Source: Ruminobacter sp. (GTDB taxonomy: Bacteria; Pseudomonadota; Gammaproteobacteria; Enterobacterales; Succinivibrionaceae). From it: a stretch of 64,000 nt of DNA. The number at the start of each line of letters is the position of its first letter. Within the stretch, counting starts at the first letter, position 1. Location of the stretch: contig JAGAYS010000017.1 in NCBI GenBank assembly GCA_017940385.1, positions 27,797-91,796 on the forward strand. Reading direction: 5' to 3'. The notes beneath the pieces are model-generated. The model saw only the letters and a program-made list of their open reading frames with translations. It did no database searches and was not told the DNA's origin. A program made the translations under genes and the position numbers. Shown here piece after piece: positions 38,763-47,437 of the stretch.

Positions 38763-39271
38763 CCGGCCCTCACAATAATCGCCAGAAATCTGACACCTTC
38801 GGAACCGGCTTTCGCATAGTGACTCATGCCGGCCGAGATGCGGTGCAGATCACCGGCCTTAAGCTCCTTACCGTAAACAGAACCGTTTTTGTCACGGCAT
38901 TCCACAAAAACTTCCCCATCAAGGATGTAGTAGTATTCCTCCGTATCATAATGGGTATGCAGACCGAGAGAAGCTCCCGGTTCAAGACGGCTTTCAATTA
39001 TCGCATTAAGATTGCCGTTAGAGGAAAAATGCTCTGCCGTTCCGGACTGTTCGGAAGTAATCCACCTGCAGAAATTCAATCCGGCTCCGTGTCTGGGATC
39101 ATCTTCCGGAAAATCCGCATTCTCGTGGGAATTGCGGTACACGACTCTTGCCATACCCGAAGCCGATTTGAAATAGCGTCCGTCATCGGCATCAGTTCCG
39201 GAATATACGGATGAATCAGAAGAATGGAACACGGAACCATCCGTGTAACCATCAGCATTAACGTTATTCAT
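38759..39271 (-). CDS. Cupin-domain protein
   Basis: 170 residues. The single cupin barrel sits in the C-terminal two thirds. Motif 1 reads LGLHTHYDTEEYYYILDGE (His-x-His...Glu metal ligands), and motif 2 reads GDLHRISAGMSHYAKA with the last His. The first 45 residues are Asp/Ser-rich and probably disordered. GAGG precedes the start. It is translationally coupled to the following Gfo/Idh gene, which suggests a shared pathway, perhaps sugar modification or catabolism (inference). Confidence 0.85.
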   Translation of the reverse strand: MNNVNADGYTDGSVFHSSDSSVYSGTDADDGRYFKSASGMARVVYRNSHENADFPEDDPRHGAGLNFCRWITSEQSGTAEHFSSNGNLNAIIESRLEPGASLGLHTHYDTEEYYYILDGEVFVECRDKNGSVYGKELKAGDLHRISAGMSHYAKAGSEGVRFLAIIVRAG

Positions 39272-39345
39272 GGCTGTTCACCTCTCTTAACCGGACATTC
39301 CGGAACAGAATTCAACATACGGCACACTGCAGGCAGTGCGAATCG

Positions 39346-40572
39346 TTAAAGCACATGCAGGAAGCCCGTTATTATTATGGCGTTGACAAAATCGATAATC
39401 AGGGAACCGACTATGGACACCACGAAAAACGCCCGGGGAGCCTCACCGTAGTAAGATGACAGCGTGGCCATGTTGGCCAAAGCATTTGGAGTTGCCCCCA
39501 TTCCGAAACCGCACTGACCGCAGCACAGCACGGCCGACTCATAGGATTTTCCCATTATTCTGAACGTCACAAAATAAACAAACATCACCAGCACGACACA
39601 CTGAACAAAAAGCGTTGCGACTATCGGCAGTGCCAGACTCTTCAGATCCCACAGATGCAGATTCATCAGCGCAAATGCCAGAAAATACTGCAGGGCTAAA
39701 CTGCCGCTGACCCTGACAGCATGATCCGGAACCGGACGTCTGAACAAATCAGCCATGTTTCGGATAAAGCATGCGACAACCATTGGTCCGAGATATGCGG
39801 GAAGCACGATTCCCAGTTCACTGAGTTCCCTCATGATAAGGTTGCCGCAGGCTATTGCCGTAAATATGCATATCAGTGCGACACCGAGAGAATCCTCATG
39901 AAGAAGCTTTATCTCTTCAACCGGTGCCCCTACGGAATCTGAGTCATCATCATTTTTGCCGTGACGGACGGCTTCGTCTGCGTATGTCTTTAGTCTGTGT
40001 CTTTTTATAATAAACTTTCCGAGAGGGCCTCCTATAAGCGAACCGGAAATAAGGCCGAAGGTGGCACATGTAACGGCAGCCGACACGGCACCGGCAAGAC
40101 CGGCCTTTTCCAGCTCAACACCGAACGCCGCTGAAGTACCGTGGCCTCCGATCAGGGAAATCGAACCTGTTGCAAGACCCAAAAGAGGATTCTCGTGAAA
40201 AAGCCATGCCATACCTATCCCGGTGCAATTCTGGAAGAATATAAGCAGAACGGTACAGACGGCAAAAAGGAAGACCTCTTTCCCCCCCTTGAGCAGCATC
40301 TTCAACGAAGCCATGTAACCAATTGACGTGAAGAACATCATCATTGTCAGATCCTTCAGCTGTCCGTCAAAAGAAAATTCTATATAAAAGTATTCATGGG
40401 CGAAGAAAACAAGCGTGGCAAAAAATATTCCTCCAATCACCGGTTCCGGAATAAAAAACTTACCGAGAAACGGAATGAGCCTCTTGAAGAAATAACCGGC
40501 AATAAGAACCAGTGTGGCACATATAAGGGAGGACATCATGTCCAGAGTGTAGATTGTGGCGTGTATGCTCAT
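39346..40572 (-). CDS. gltS: Sodium/glutamate symporter GltS
   Basis: 408 residues from ATG 40572 (AGG about 9 bases upstream; an earlier in-frame ATG has no site). A polytopic inner-membrane protein with the GltS hallmarks FIPEPVIGGIFFA, LIGGHGTSAAFG and CGQCGFGMGATPNALANM, the last being the conserved re-entrant loop pair. It takes up glutamate with Na+. The loop around residues 220-250 is acidic and soluble. Confidence 0.94.
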   Translation of the reverse strand: MSIHATIYTLDMMSSLICATLVLIAGYFFKRLIPFLGKFFIPEPVIGGIFFATLVFFAHEYFYIEFSFDGQLKDLTMMMFFTSIGYMASLKMLLKGGKEVFLFAVCTVLLIFFQNCTGIGMAWLFHENPLLGLATGSISLIGGHGTSAAFGVELEKAGLAGAVSAAVTCATFGLISGSLIGGPLGKFIIKRHRLKTYADEAVRHGKNDDDSDSVGAPVEEIKLLHEDSLGVALICIFTAIACGNLIMRELSELGIVLPAYLGPMVVACFIRNMADLFRRPVPDHAVRVSGSLALQYFLAFALMNLHLWDLKSLALPIVATLFVQCVVLVMFVYFVTFRIMGKSYESAVLCCGQCGFGMGATPNALANMATLSSYYGEAPRAFFVVSIVGSLIIDFVNAIIITGFLHVL

Positions 40573-40708
40573 GTATTTGCCTAAAATTGTAAAAGGAATG
40601 TAAACATGAAACAGACATGTAAACATGTGACTGACCGTATATTATAGGTCAGTCAGGTAAAACGTTAAACATTATTCTTAATTTTACCGTACCGACACGA
40701 ATAAAGAA

Positions 40709-40766
40709 TGCCGCACCTGTCAGACCACTCCGTGGACGAAAATCTGTCTTACATGATGTGCGGCAT
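40709..40766 (-). terminator. Long hairpin past the acetolactate decarboxylase gene
   Basis: Nine-bp stem ATGCCGCAC/GTGCGGCAT enclosing about 40 bases, followed by a T-rich stretch on the minus strand. Terminator or processed 3' end. Confidence 0.45.
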
Positions 40767-40776
40767 ACAGGAATCA

Positions 40777-41622
40777 TCAGTCCTTTGAACCGGTTTCGGT
40801 TACTCTGATGGCCTCATCAACGTTCTTTTCAAGATTCATCTTCTGGTAATCACCGTCCTTCGGCATAAGCATCCTGAATTCATCAGCCACGTCGATTCCG
40901 GCGACGGCACTGTCAAAGCCTACGTCCATTACGTGCCCGCCCTTCGTACGGTCTTCAGTAATGAAATGGAAATGCCAGCCCGCAGCATTAAGCTTGTCCA
41001 TAAATCCAGGGAAATACATGCCTACGATCGTGCCCCTCTGATTCCTGAAGGCAAATTCAATCTGATCCCTCGCCATAACCTCGTCAAGAGGAATGTAAGG
41101 CTTCTTCTGCGGTCTTTCACTTCTCGCCTTCACGTACGCAAACTCACCGGTTATCCTGACGGTATAGAAAAGATTCTTTCCGTGGGAAGAAACAAACGCA
41201 TCCAGCGAATCCTTCAGTTCAGCCATACTGCCTATATTCTTCAGTTCAATGGAGGCATCCTCATCGAAGAACGTAACATTTGAAAACGGCACGGTTTCGG
41301 AATCCGAAGGCAAAACCACGGTTCCGTCACTGACGGCCTGATACACGGTTCCGTCAAGAACAATCATTTCACCGTTCACTCCCTGAAATGTTCCCAGACC
41401 GATGTTGCCGTGCTTTCTGAGCTCACCGACGGTTATGACGCCGTCATAATAGCCCTGAATAAGAGAATGAAGCTGTGCAACCTGATAGACGGTATCATTA
41501 CCGGCACTGCAATCTTCGGAATCAGCATATGCCCCGTTCTGACTGGAACATGCAGAAAAACAGAAACATGAAGCCATTAAACACAGTCCGGGCAGTCCGG
41601 CTCTGATAAAATTCATTTTCAT
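40777..41622 (-). CDS. Acetolactate decarboxylase with a lipoprotein-like signal
   Basis: 281 residues from ATG 41622, preceded by AAGGAG. The enzyme turns alpha-acetolactate into acetoin (AlsD/BudA family). Family marks are YYDGVITVGELRKHGNIGLGTF, ARSERPQKKPY, and the zinc-binding cluster WHFHFITEDRTKGGHVMD with three His. Unusually, the N terminus is a secretion signal (IRAGLPGLCLMASCFCFSAC) with a possible lipobox F-S-A-C-S-S, so the mature protein would be an envelope-anchored or periplasmic lipoprotein. Most bacterial versions are cytoplasmic; some Gram-positive ones are exported. It is monocistronic, with no acetolactate synthase beside it. Confidence 0.88.
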   Translation of the reverse strand: MKMNFIRAGLPGLCLMASCFCFSACSSQNGAYADSEDCSAGNDTVYQVAQLHSLIQGYYDGVITVGELRKHGNIGLGTFQGVNGEMIVLDGTVYQAVSDGTVVLPSDSETVPFSNVTFFDEDASIELKNIGSMAELKDSLDAFVSSHGKNLFYTVRITGEFAYVKARSERPQKKPYIPLDEVMARDQIEFAFRNQRGTIVGMYFPGFMDKLNAAGWHFHFITEDRTKGGHVMDVGFDSAVAGIDVADEFRMLMPKDGDYQKMNLEKNVDEAIRVTETGSKD

Positions 41623-42305
41623 AGGCATCTCCTTACTTATCACGAAATGAAACGGCGGCAAAGGATTCAGACTTGTTTTATGTCTTCCCTTCCATGTTCC
41701 ACTGCCGTTAAAAATAATGATAACACCGTGCCTGCACGGATAATGTTATGTACATAAAATAACCGGTAGTTATTATTCTGAAATACGTTTTATGCGATGC
41801 AGAGCATGAAATACGGACATACAGACGGCTCCAGGTCAATCATACCGGCGGCAGCCGGGAAGGAAAAACATGCCCGAGAGACTCATTTATCAGCAACATT
41901 GAGCCGCTGAAGGCTTCGGTTCGACGGGAACCTGCCTTCAGGCCTTACGGGGCAACGATTCAGATACGGAGAAAAACACAATCCCTGAACAATTTTCTGA
42001 AATGTGTACGTTAATTACATAAATTCTGATAGGAAATAAACTAAAATATGGATTTACCTCCTAATTCACAAAATCTTAACTTGTAAATTCCTATCTATTA
42101 ATAGTAATATTACCTGACGTTTTTTAATAATAATAAAAAACAATATTTTAAGAATAATAAGAATAATTTATTTATATTCTTTTGTTATACTTATATTATA
42201 AACATATAAAAATTTTTACTATAAATTACCATATGATTTAAAACATATTATTTTAGTATGTATTTACTCTATGAGAAAACACATTTCCAGACATAAGGAG
42301 TCAGT
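41623..42305. other. Long AT-rich region upstream of the Rrf2 regulator
   Basis: No gene. From about 42000 to 42240 the sequence is extremely AT-rich with runs of AATAATAA, resembling UP-element or nucleoid-protein-bound DNA. It probably carries the divergent promoters of the flanking genes. Confidence 0.5.
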
Positions 42306-42752
42306 ATGAAGATTTCAACCAAAGGCAGATATGCACTTCGTCTCATGATTGAGCTGGCAAAATTTGACCAGACAACCCCGGTTCGTCTCAAGGAACTGGC
42401 AGAAAGACAGAGCATATCAGAAAAATATGCCGAACAGATAATCGGTCTGATGCGTCGCGGCGGAGTTGTAAACGCCAAAAGAGGCACACAGGGCGGCTAT
42501 GAGCTGGCCAAGAATCCGAAAGACATTACCGTCGGAACCATTCTCAGACTGACGGAAGGTGATCTTTCCCCGGTACCTTGTCTTGAAAACAACGGCATAC
42601 CGTGTGAAAGAAAATACTCCTGTGCGACATATCATCTCTGGGAAAAGCTTAACCAGAGCATTAACGATGTGGTTGACAACACCTCCATTGCGGATCTGGC
42701 CGAAATCGACCGCATTAACCTGAATGAGATGATGATGGGAGCAGGCATCTGA
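42306..42752 (+). CDS. Rrf2-family (IscR-like) regulator
   Basis: 148 residues. The N-terminal winged HTH (MKISTKGRYALRLMIELA, then QIIGLMRRGGVVNAKRGTQGGYEL) is typical Rrf2. Three Cys at C-x7-C-x5-C (PCLENNGIPCERKYSC) sit where IscR binds its [2Fe-2S] cluster with C-x5-C-x5-C, so a cluster is possible. The wider first spacing and overall match are closer to Rrf2 proteins of anaerobes than to E. coli IscR. No isc, suf or cys genes are adjacent. A strong ribosome-binding site (AAGGAG) precedes the ATG. Confidence 0.88.
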   Translation: MKISTKGRYALRLMIELAKFDQTTPVRLKELAERQSISEKYAEQIIGLMRRGGVVNAKRGTQGGYELAKNPKDITVGTILRLTEGDLSPVPCLENNGIPCERKYSCATYHLWEKLNQSINDVVDNTSIADLAEIDRINLNEMMMGAGI

Positions 42753-43091
42753 TCCCTACATAACACAAGGACAGAGACCTGACATTTTCAGTCTGATGTG
42801 CAGTCGGCACATTTTTATCATATACCACATGCTCAGGTCGTCCCCCGTCGCCGCCGTTCGCGGCTGCCGCAATCCCGCACTTGCCATCCTTTCCCTCTCC
42901 CGTCCTCCTGAATTCCATCCGCACAAAACCATATAAAACACAGGCATTTTGCCGCCGTTTCACTGATATTCTGCTGCCGTTTCACGGATATCCTGCTTTT
43001 CATGATGAAAATAAACAGTGGCTGAGAGTTCCGACAAAAAGAAAAAATAGTTATATAATTAACAGATAAACTAAAACTATCAGGAGAAAGC
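42753..43091. other. Spacer before the DUF3737 gene
   Basis: Contains a short imperfect tandem repeat (CTGCCGTTTCAC-GATAT-CTGCT) at about 42950-42998 and the AGGAG site of the next gene. No gene seen. Confidence 0.5.
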
Positions 43092-43943
43092 ATGTCAAAA
43101 ATTGTTAATCAGGAGCTTTTAACCGGAGAACGAGCCCTGTTCCAGGCCAAAAACATTGAAATCATAAATACAACCTTCGCGGACGGAGAATCACCACTCA
43201 AGGAAGCTTCGGACATTTCCCTGAGAAATTCCTTCTTCAAATGGAAGTATCCCATGTGGTACGGCAGAAGGTTCACCCTGAAGAACTGTACCCTGTTTGA
43301 TACCGCCAGAGCCGGCATATGGTATACGGACGGCATTGACATGACCGACTGCATCATTGAAGCTCCCAAGACATTCAGAAGAAGCTCGAACATCAGACTC
43401 GACGGCGTATCGATTCCAAATGCGGATGAAACACTGTGGCACTGCCGCGACGTCATTATGAACAGGGTACATGCCAAGGGAAACTACTTTGCCATGAATA
43501 GTGAAAACATGGAAATCAATGACTTTGAACTGATAGGCAACTACTCGTTTGACGGAGCCAGAAACATAGTCATCAGCAATGCCCGCATGCTTTCCAAGGA
43601 TTCATTCTGGAACGCCGAGAACGTAGAAGTGAGAAACTCTTTCATTTCCGGTGAATACATCGGATGGAACGCCAAAAACGTAAAGTTCGTAAACTGTATC
43701 ATTGAAAGTCTGCAGGGCTTCTGCTACATGGATAACGTTATTCTTGAAGACTGCACCCTGCTTAACACCAACCTGGCTTTCGAGTACTCCACGGTGGATG
43801 CCGACATAAACAGCGTCATCGACAGCATCAAAAATCCGATTTCCGGCAGAATAAAGGCTGAAGACATCAGAGAAATCATTTTTGATGATCCTGCAAGATC
43901 CGACAGATCCCGCACCGAAATCATAACAGAAAAAAAGGACTAA
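43092..43943 (+). CDS. DUF3737 protein, right-handed beta-helix
   Basis: 283 residues. Repeating short beta units fill the protein (for example IEIINTTFADGESPLKEA, IWYTDGIDMTDCIIEAPK, VEVRNSFISGEYIGWNAKNV), the pattern of a pectate-lyase-like single-stranded beta-helix and of DUF3737. No signal peptide. Members are common in gut bacteria and have no established function. The last 40 residues are charged. AGGAG is placed before the ATG. Monocistronic. Confidence 0.85.
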   Translation: MSKIVNQELLTGERALFQAKNIEIINTTFADGESPLKEASDISLRNSFFKWKYPMWYGRRFTLKNCTLFDTARAGIWYTDGIDMTDCIIEAPKTFRRSSNIRLDGVSIPNADETLWHCRDVIMNRVHAKGNYFAMNSENMEINDFELIGNYSFDGARNIVISNARMLSKDSFWNAENVEVRNSFISGEYIGWNAKNVKFVNCIIESLQGFCYMDNVILEDCTLLNTNLAFEYSTVDADINSVIDSIKNPISGRIKAEDIREIIFDDPARSDRSRTEIITEKKD

Positions 43944-44027
43944 AAGGCAGACTTCCCGCGGGACGTCCCGTCACTGCCGGTAATCCGCAGTCACGGGATC
44001 ATTCACGTCTCATCCGGGAAAGTCCCG

Positions 44028-44519
44028 CTATGCCAACGGATCGACGCCGTATTTATTGGCCTCAGGAGTTCCCCTGAAGCAGAAACAGAACATCAGGAGC
44101 AGCGTGTACAGGAAACCGAGATAAGGAATGAACACCGGAAGCACCCAAAGTCCGCTCCGATCCTTGTCATGAAGTCTTCTGACCGCAACCGCCACCACGG
44201 AAATATTCAGAACATATTCAATAATCATGACTACAATGTTATTGGATAACAGGTGCGGAATAAGCGGAATCACCAGTATCCATACAACCAGCATATACCA
44301 CCAGAACTCGGATCTGCATGCCCGTCCCCTGATGATGAAAAGCTTGTTTATGCAGGTTTTCAGGGCGTCAATAACCGAATAGCCGCGGTTGTGTCCGGGA
44401 CTTCTTATAAAATTGACGTTAAAGATGCCGAGTCCGGGATCCCGATGGGAGACAAAACCGAAATCCCAGTACTGATCATCAAAATCCGCATCCCTGGCGC
44501 CGTTATTCTGCTGATTCAT
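44028..44519 (-). CDS. DUF805 inner-membrane protein
   Basis: 163 residues from ATG 44519 (GGAG 8-9 bases upstream). The DUF805 core is clear: GRACRSEFWWYMLVVWI, then VRRLHDKDRSGLWVLP, then LLLMFCFCFRGTPEANKYG. About three to four hydrophobic segments follow a 65-residue soluble N-terminal region rich in Asn/Asp/Gly. Function is unknown in the family. Confidence 0.85.
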   Translation of the reverse strand: MNQQNNGARDADFDDQYWDFGFVSHRDPGLGIFNVNFIRSPGHNRGYSVIDALKTCINKLFIIRGRACRSEFWWYMLVVWILVIPLIPHLLSNNIVVMIIEYVLNISVVAVAVRRLHDKDRSGLWVLPVFIPYLGFLYTLLLMFCFCFRGTPEANKYGVDPLA

Positions 44520-44668
44520 GTTAATTCTCCGGATACTGTCATTTATAGCCATGATTTCATTGTACGACTTTTTTTAGCATTCAGCCAAAACTGCAGCCTG
44601 TTTGCACGATTTATAAGAAAGCCGTCACTAATACGGAGGAACCGTCTCTGAGTATACCGCACAAAGGC

Positions 44669-46231
44669 TCAGTCCGCATCTGGCTGATTCACCTCCGCAG
44701 CATTGCGGACGTCTGATCCGCTCCCGCCGGAGTAATTCCACCCGCCGCCGAGAGCCTTGTAAAGATCTATCAGCCTTACTATTCTGTTAAACCCGGTCTC
44801 GCAGATTTTTTCATCAAAGGAGATAATTCTGTTTCTGGCCTCAACCTTTTTGTCAAATTCGGCCATGCCGTATTTAAAGAGCTTTTCCGCTTCCGCAAGC
44901 ATTTGTTCCGCTTCCTCACGGCCCTTTTCCAGCCTTTCTGCCCGTTCTCCGAGCTTCATAACTCCGTAATAGCCGTCATCCACCTCCCTTAGGGCATTCA
45001 GAATGAGCCCGTCATATTCGGCAAGCGCAGCCTTCATGGCGGCGTTTTCCGCCTCTATGCGTGCCCTGATTCTCCCGTTTGTAAAAACGGGAACGGATAC
45101 TGAACCGGTGATGAATCCGACACCGAAGTCAATGTCGGGTCTTGAGTGCATCTCTATTCTGCCGAGCTGTCCCAGAAAGCTTATCTCGAAGCGGGGATAC
45201 AGATCGGCCATGGCCGCTGCCGTCATGGAAGCCGCGGCATTCACCTCATTTCTTTTTGAAAGGAGATCCGGGCGTCGCAGCAGCAGCTCTCCGGGAACCG
45301 CCCCCGCCGGAGGAAGAGGAATATTCCGTGGCAGACCTGCGGGCATTTTTTCGGGATTGAACGTCTGCGGCGTCTCTCCGGCAAGAACGGCAACCGCTCT
45401 GACAGCCGAAGCCTCGGCATCGTCAAGAACCGCAAGTCCGGCCTCCATATCCGTTATCCGTGCATCTATGTCGGTAACGTCATACATCGTGGTCTGTCCG
45501 GCACTGAACCTGCCTGCCGCATAGTTCCTCAGACTCTTAAGGTTTGCAATGCCGTCGTAAAGCACCGCCTTTCTCTCCTTAAGATACAGTATCTCGAAAT
45601 ACTTGCGGGCAAGCAGGGCCGTAACTGAAGTTCTGACGGCATTGACAGCGTCCTGAGCCGCCAGAGCCCTGTATCTTGCAGCGTCAAGCTTACTCTGCTT
45701 CTCACCGAAGAAATCCGGCTCCCATGAGGCCTGGAGCCCCGTCATAAGAACGGCCTGACTGTCCGTGGAATCATACATTCTGCCAGAGGATTCCACATCG
45801 CTTCGCCCACCGGCACCCATGCCGTGAAGAACGGCCGAAGGACCGCGATCGGCTTCCCTGAAACCAGCCTCATGCAGGGCTTTGCCGTACCTCATTCGTG
45901 CCGTTCTGATGTCCGTGTTGCTGATAACGGCCTTTTCAATCAGGGAACTGAGATAGTCATCGTTGAAAAGCCGCCACCACTCGTTAAGTTCCTTCTCATT
46001 CATTTCCCCCGGGATAAAGCCCGCATAACCTTCAGGAATCGTCACCTCCGGGGTATTGTCAACGGAAAGTGGCGCACAGCCAGCGGAGCAGAATGACAGG
46101 GCCGTTCCGATAATGAGTTCCGTCAGAAGGAGACGTCCACGGTTTCCGGCTGATGCACGCGGATTTCGTCCGCCGCGTTTCCGGCATTCACGGATTTCTT
46201 CCTTCAAAATAATGTCATTGCCATTTTTCAT
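44669..46231 (-). CDS. Outer-membrane efflux lipoprotein (OprM/NodT/TolC family)
   Basis: 520 residues from ATG 46231 (GGGGGG upstream). The signal ends in a lipobox S-A-G-C (LSFCSAGCAPLS). The two OEP repeats are clear (WWRLFNDDYLSSLIEKAVISN, then MTGLQASWEPDFFGEKQSKL, and LLLRRPDLLSKRNEVNAA), and coiled-coil tunnel helices are visible. It is the last gene of the exporter operon, 47 bases after the ABC-2 permease gene. It supplies the outer-membrane channel, so the operon encodes a whole tripartite pump; in E. coli the yhiI-rbbA-yhhJ set has no adjacent channel gene. Confidence 0.92.
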   Translation of the reverse strand: MKNGNDIILKEEIRECRKRGGRNPRASAGNRGRLLLTELIIGTALSFCSAGCAPLSVDNTPEVTIPEGYAGFIPGEMNEKELNEWWRLFNDDYLSSLIEKAVISNTDIRTARMRYGKALHEAGFREADRGPSAVLHGMGAGGRSDVESSGRMYDSTDSQAVLMTGLQASWEPDFFGEKQSKLDAARYRALAAQDAVNAVRTSVTALLARKYFEILYLKERKAVLYDGIANLKSLRNYAAGRFSAGQTTMYDVTDIDARITDMEAGLAVLDDAEASAVRAVAVLAGETPQTFNPEKMPAGLPRNIPLPPAGAVPGELLLRRPDLLSKRNEVNAAASMTAAAMADLYPRFEISFLGQLGRIEMHSRPDIDFGVGFITGSVSVPVFTNGRIRARIEAENAAMKAALAEYDGLILNALREVDDGYYGVMKLGERAERLEKGREEAEQMLAEAEKLFKYGMAEFDKKVEARNRIISFDEKICETGFNRIVRLIDLYKALGGGWNYSGGSGSDVRNAAEVNQPDAD

Positions 46232-46278
46232 GATAAATTCCCCCCTGCCGAATACAATCCTGCCTGCCGACACATCTT

Positions 46279-47424
46279 CTACTGTCTGGACAGCATCGAT
46301 TTAAATCTGGAAAGAGCCAGAATCAGAAAGAACAGTCCCTGTCCGAGCATGATGAGCATCCGGCGGTATACGTCCTCAAGCCCCGACCCACGGTGCACCA
46401 CATCCTGAACAAATGACACGAACTGTGCGGTCGGTGATATCTGAATTATCTTCTGCATGGTCTCAGGCATGCTCTCCACGGGACTGGTGGCACCGGCAAG
46501 TAGGTATACCAGCATGTATACGGGAATGCAGAGAAGCCCGAACTGTGGCATTGACGGAGCCAGAACCGCAAGAAAAATTCCGAGGGACGCAAAGCTCAGC
46601 ACGTATATCAGCATTCCTGACACCAGCAGTCCTATGTTGCCTTCTATCGGCACTCCCAGGCAGGTATGCACGATGCACCAGAGTGAAACCAGAGCCAGCA
46701 GCACAATGACGGAGCCGTTGGCACAGACCTTGGCAATGGCTATTTCCGAAGCGGAAACAGGCATCACCAGAAGATGCTCGATCGTCCCCCTTTCCTTTTC
46801 GCGAATAACCGCAGCTCCGGAAAGCATGAGCGTCAGCAGGGTGAGATTGCCGATAATCTGTACCACGCCCATGTGCCAGATGGCTGAGGAATTGGGATTG
46901 AACATCACGTTTATGACGGGCTCGGCCTTCAGAACGGCGGGCTCCGCCGGACTCTGTCCGGTTCTGCCGTAAGCAGCCGAGGTTTTGCCGAGTTCATCCG
47001 CAAGAACCGAGCTCAGGTACCCTGTTCCCGTTCCCGCAAGAGTCATGGCCGTGGCATCAACCAGAATCTGAATGCGGGGATTTCTGCCGTCAAGATAATC
47101 CTTTTCGTAGTTAGGGGGAATGTCGAGCACAAAATAATAATCACCGAGATCCATGTGACGCTGCACGGCATCGTCGGAAACCGACTCAGGGATCTTGAAG
47201 TGCGGAGGTCTTACTGCATCCATGAGTCTGAGTGACAGAGCTGAAACGTCATGATCAGCAACGGCCACGGGAGCGTTTCGGACCTCCTGGCTGGCGCCTT
47301 TGGCTGCCACCACAACTGCCACGGTAAAGAAATAAACCATAAGTGCGACCAGAATGAGGTCACTAAGGAGACTCTTTACCTCCTTGAGGCTCAGAATGAA
47401 GATGTTGGACAGCCAGATGTACAT
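46279..47424 (-). CDS. ABC-2 type permease (YhhJ-like)
   Basis: 381 residues from ATG 47424, with AGGAGG 10 bases upstream. One N-terminal TM segment, a large periplasmic domain (about residues 45-180, VAVADHDVSALSLRLMDA), then five C-terminal TM segments containing IREKERGTIEHLLVMPVSASEI and ATSPVESMPETMQ, the ABC2_membrane_3 pattern of YhhJ/YbhR. It starts 13 bases past the stop of the rbbA-like gene and pairs with its membrane part as a permease. Confidence 0.92.
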   Translation of the reverse strand: MYIWLSNIFILSLKEVKSLLSDLILVALMVYFFTVAVVVAAKGASQEVRNAPVAVADHDVSALSLRLMDAVRPPHFKIPESVSDDAVQRHMDLGDYYFVLDIPPNYEKDYLDGRNPRIQILVDATAMTLAGTGTGYLSSVLADELGKTSAAYGRTGQSPAEPAVLKAEPVINVMFNPNSSAIWHMGVVQIIGNLTLLTLMLSGAAVIREKERGTIEHLLVMPVSASEIAIAKVCANGSVIVLLALVSLWCIVHTCLGVPIEGNIGLLVSGMLIYVLSFASLGIFLAVLAPSMPQFGLLCIPVYMLVYLLAGATSPVESMPETMQKIIQISPTAQFVSFVQDVVHRGSGLEDVYRRMLIMLGQGLFFLILALSRFKSMLSRQ

Positions 47425-47437
47425 ATTCCCGTGCCTC

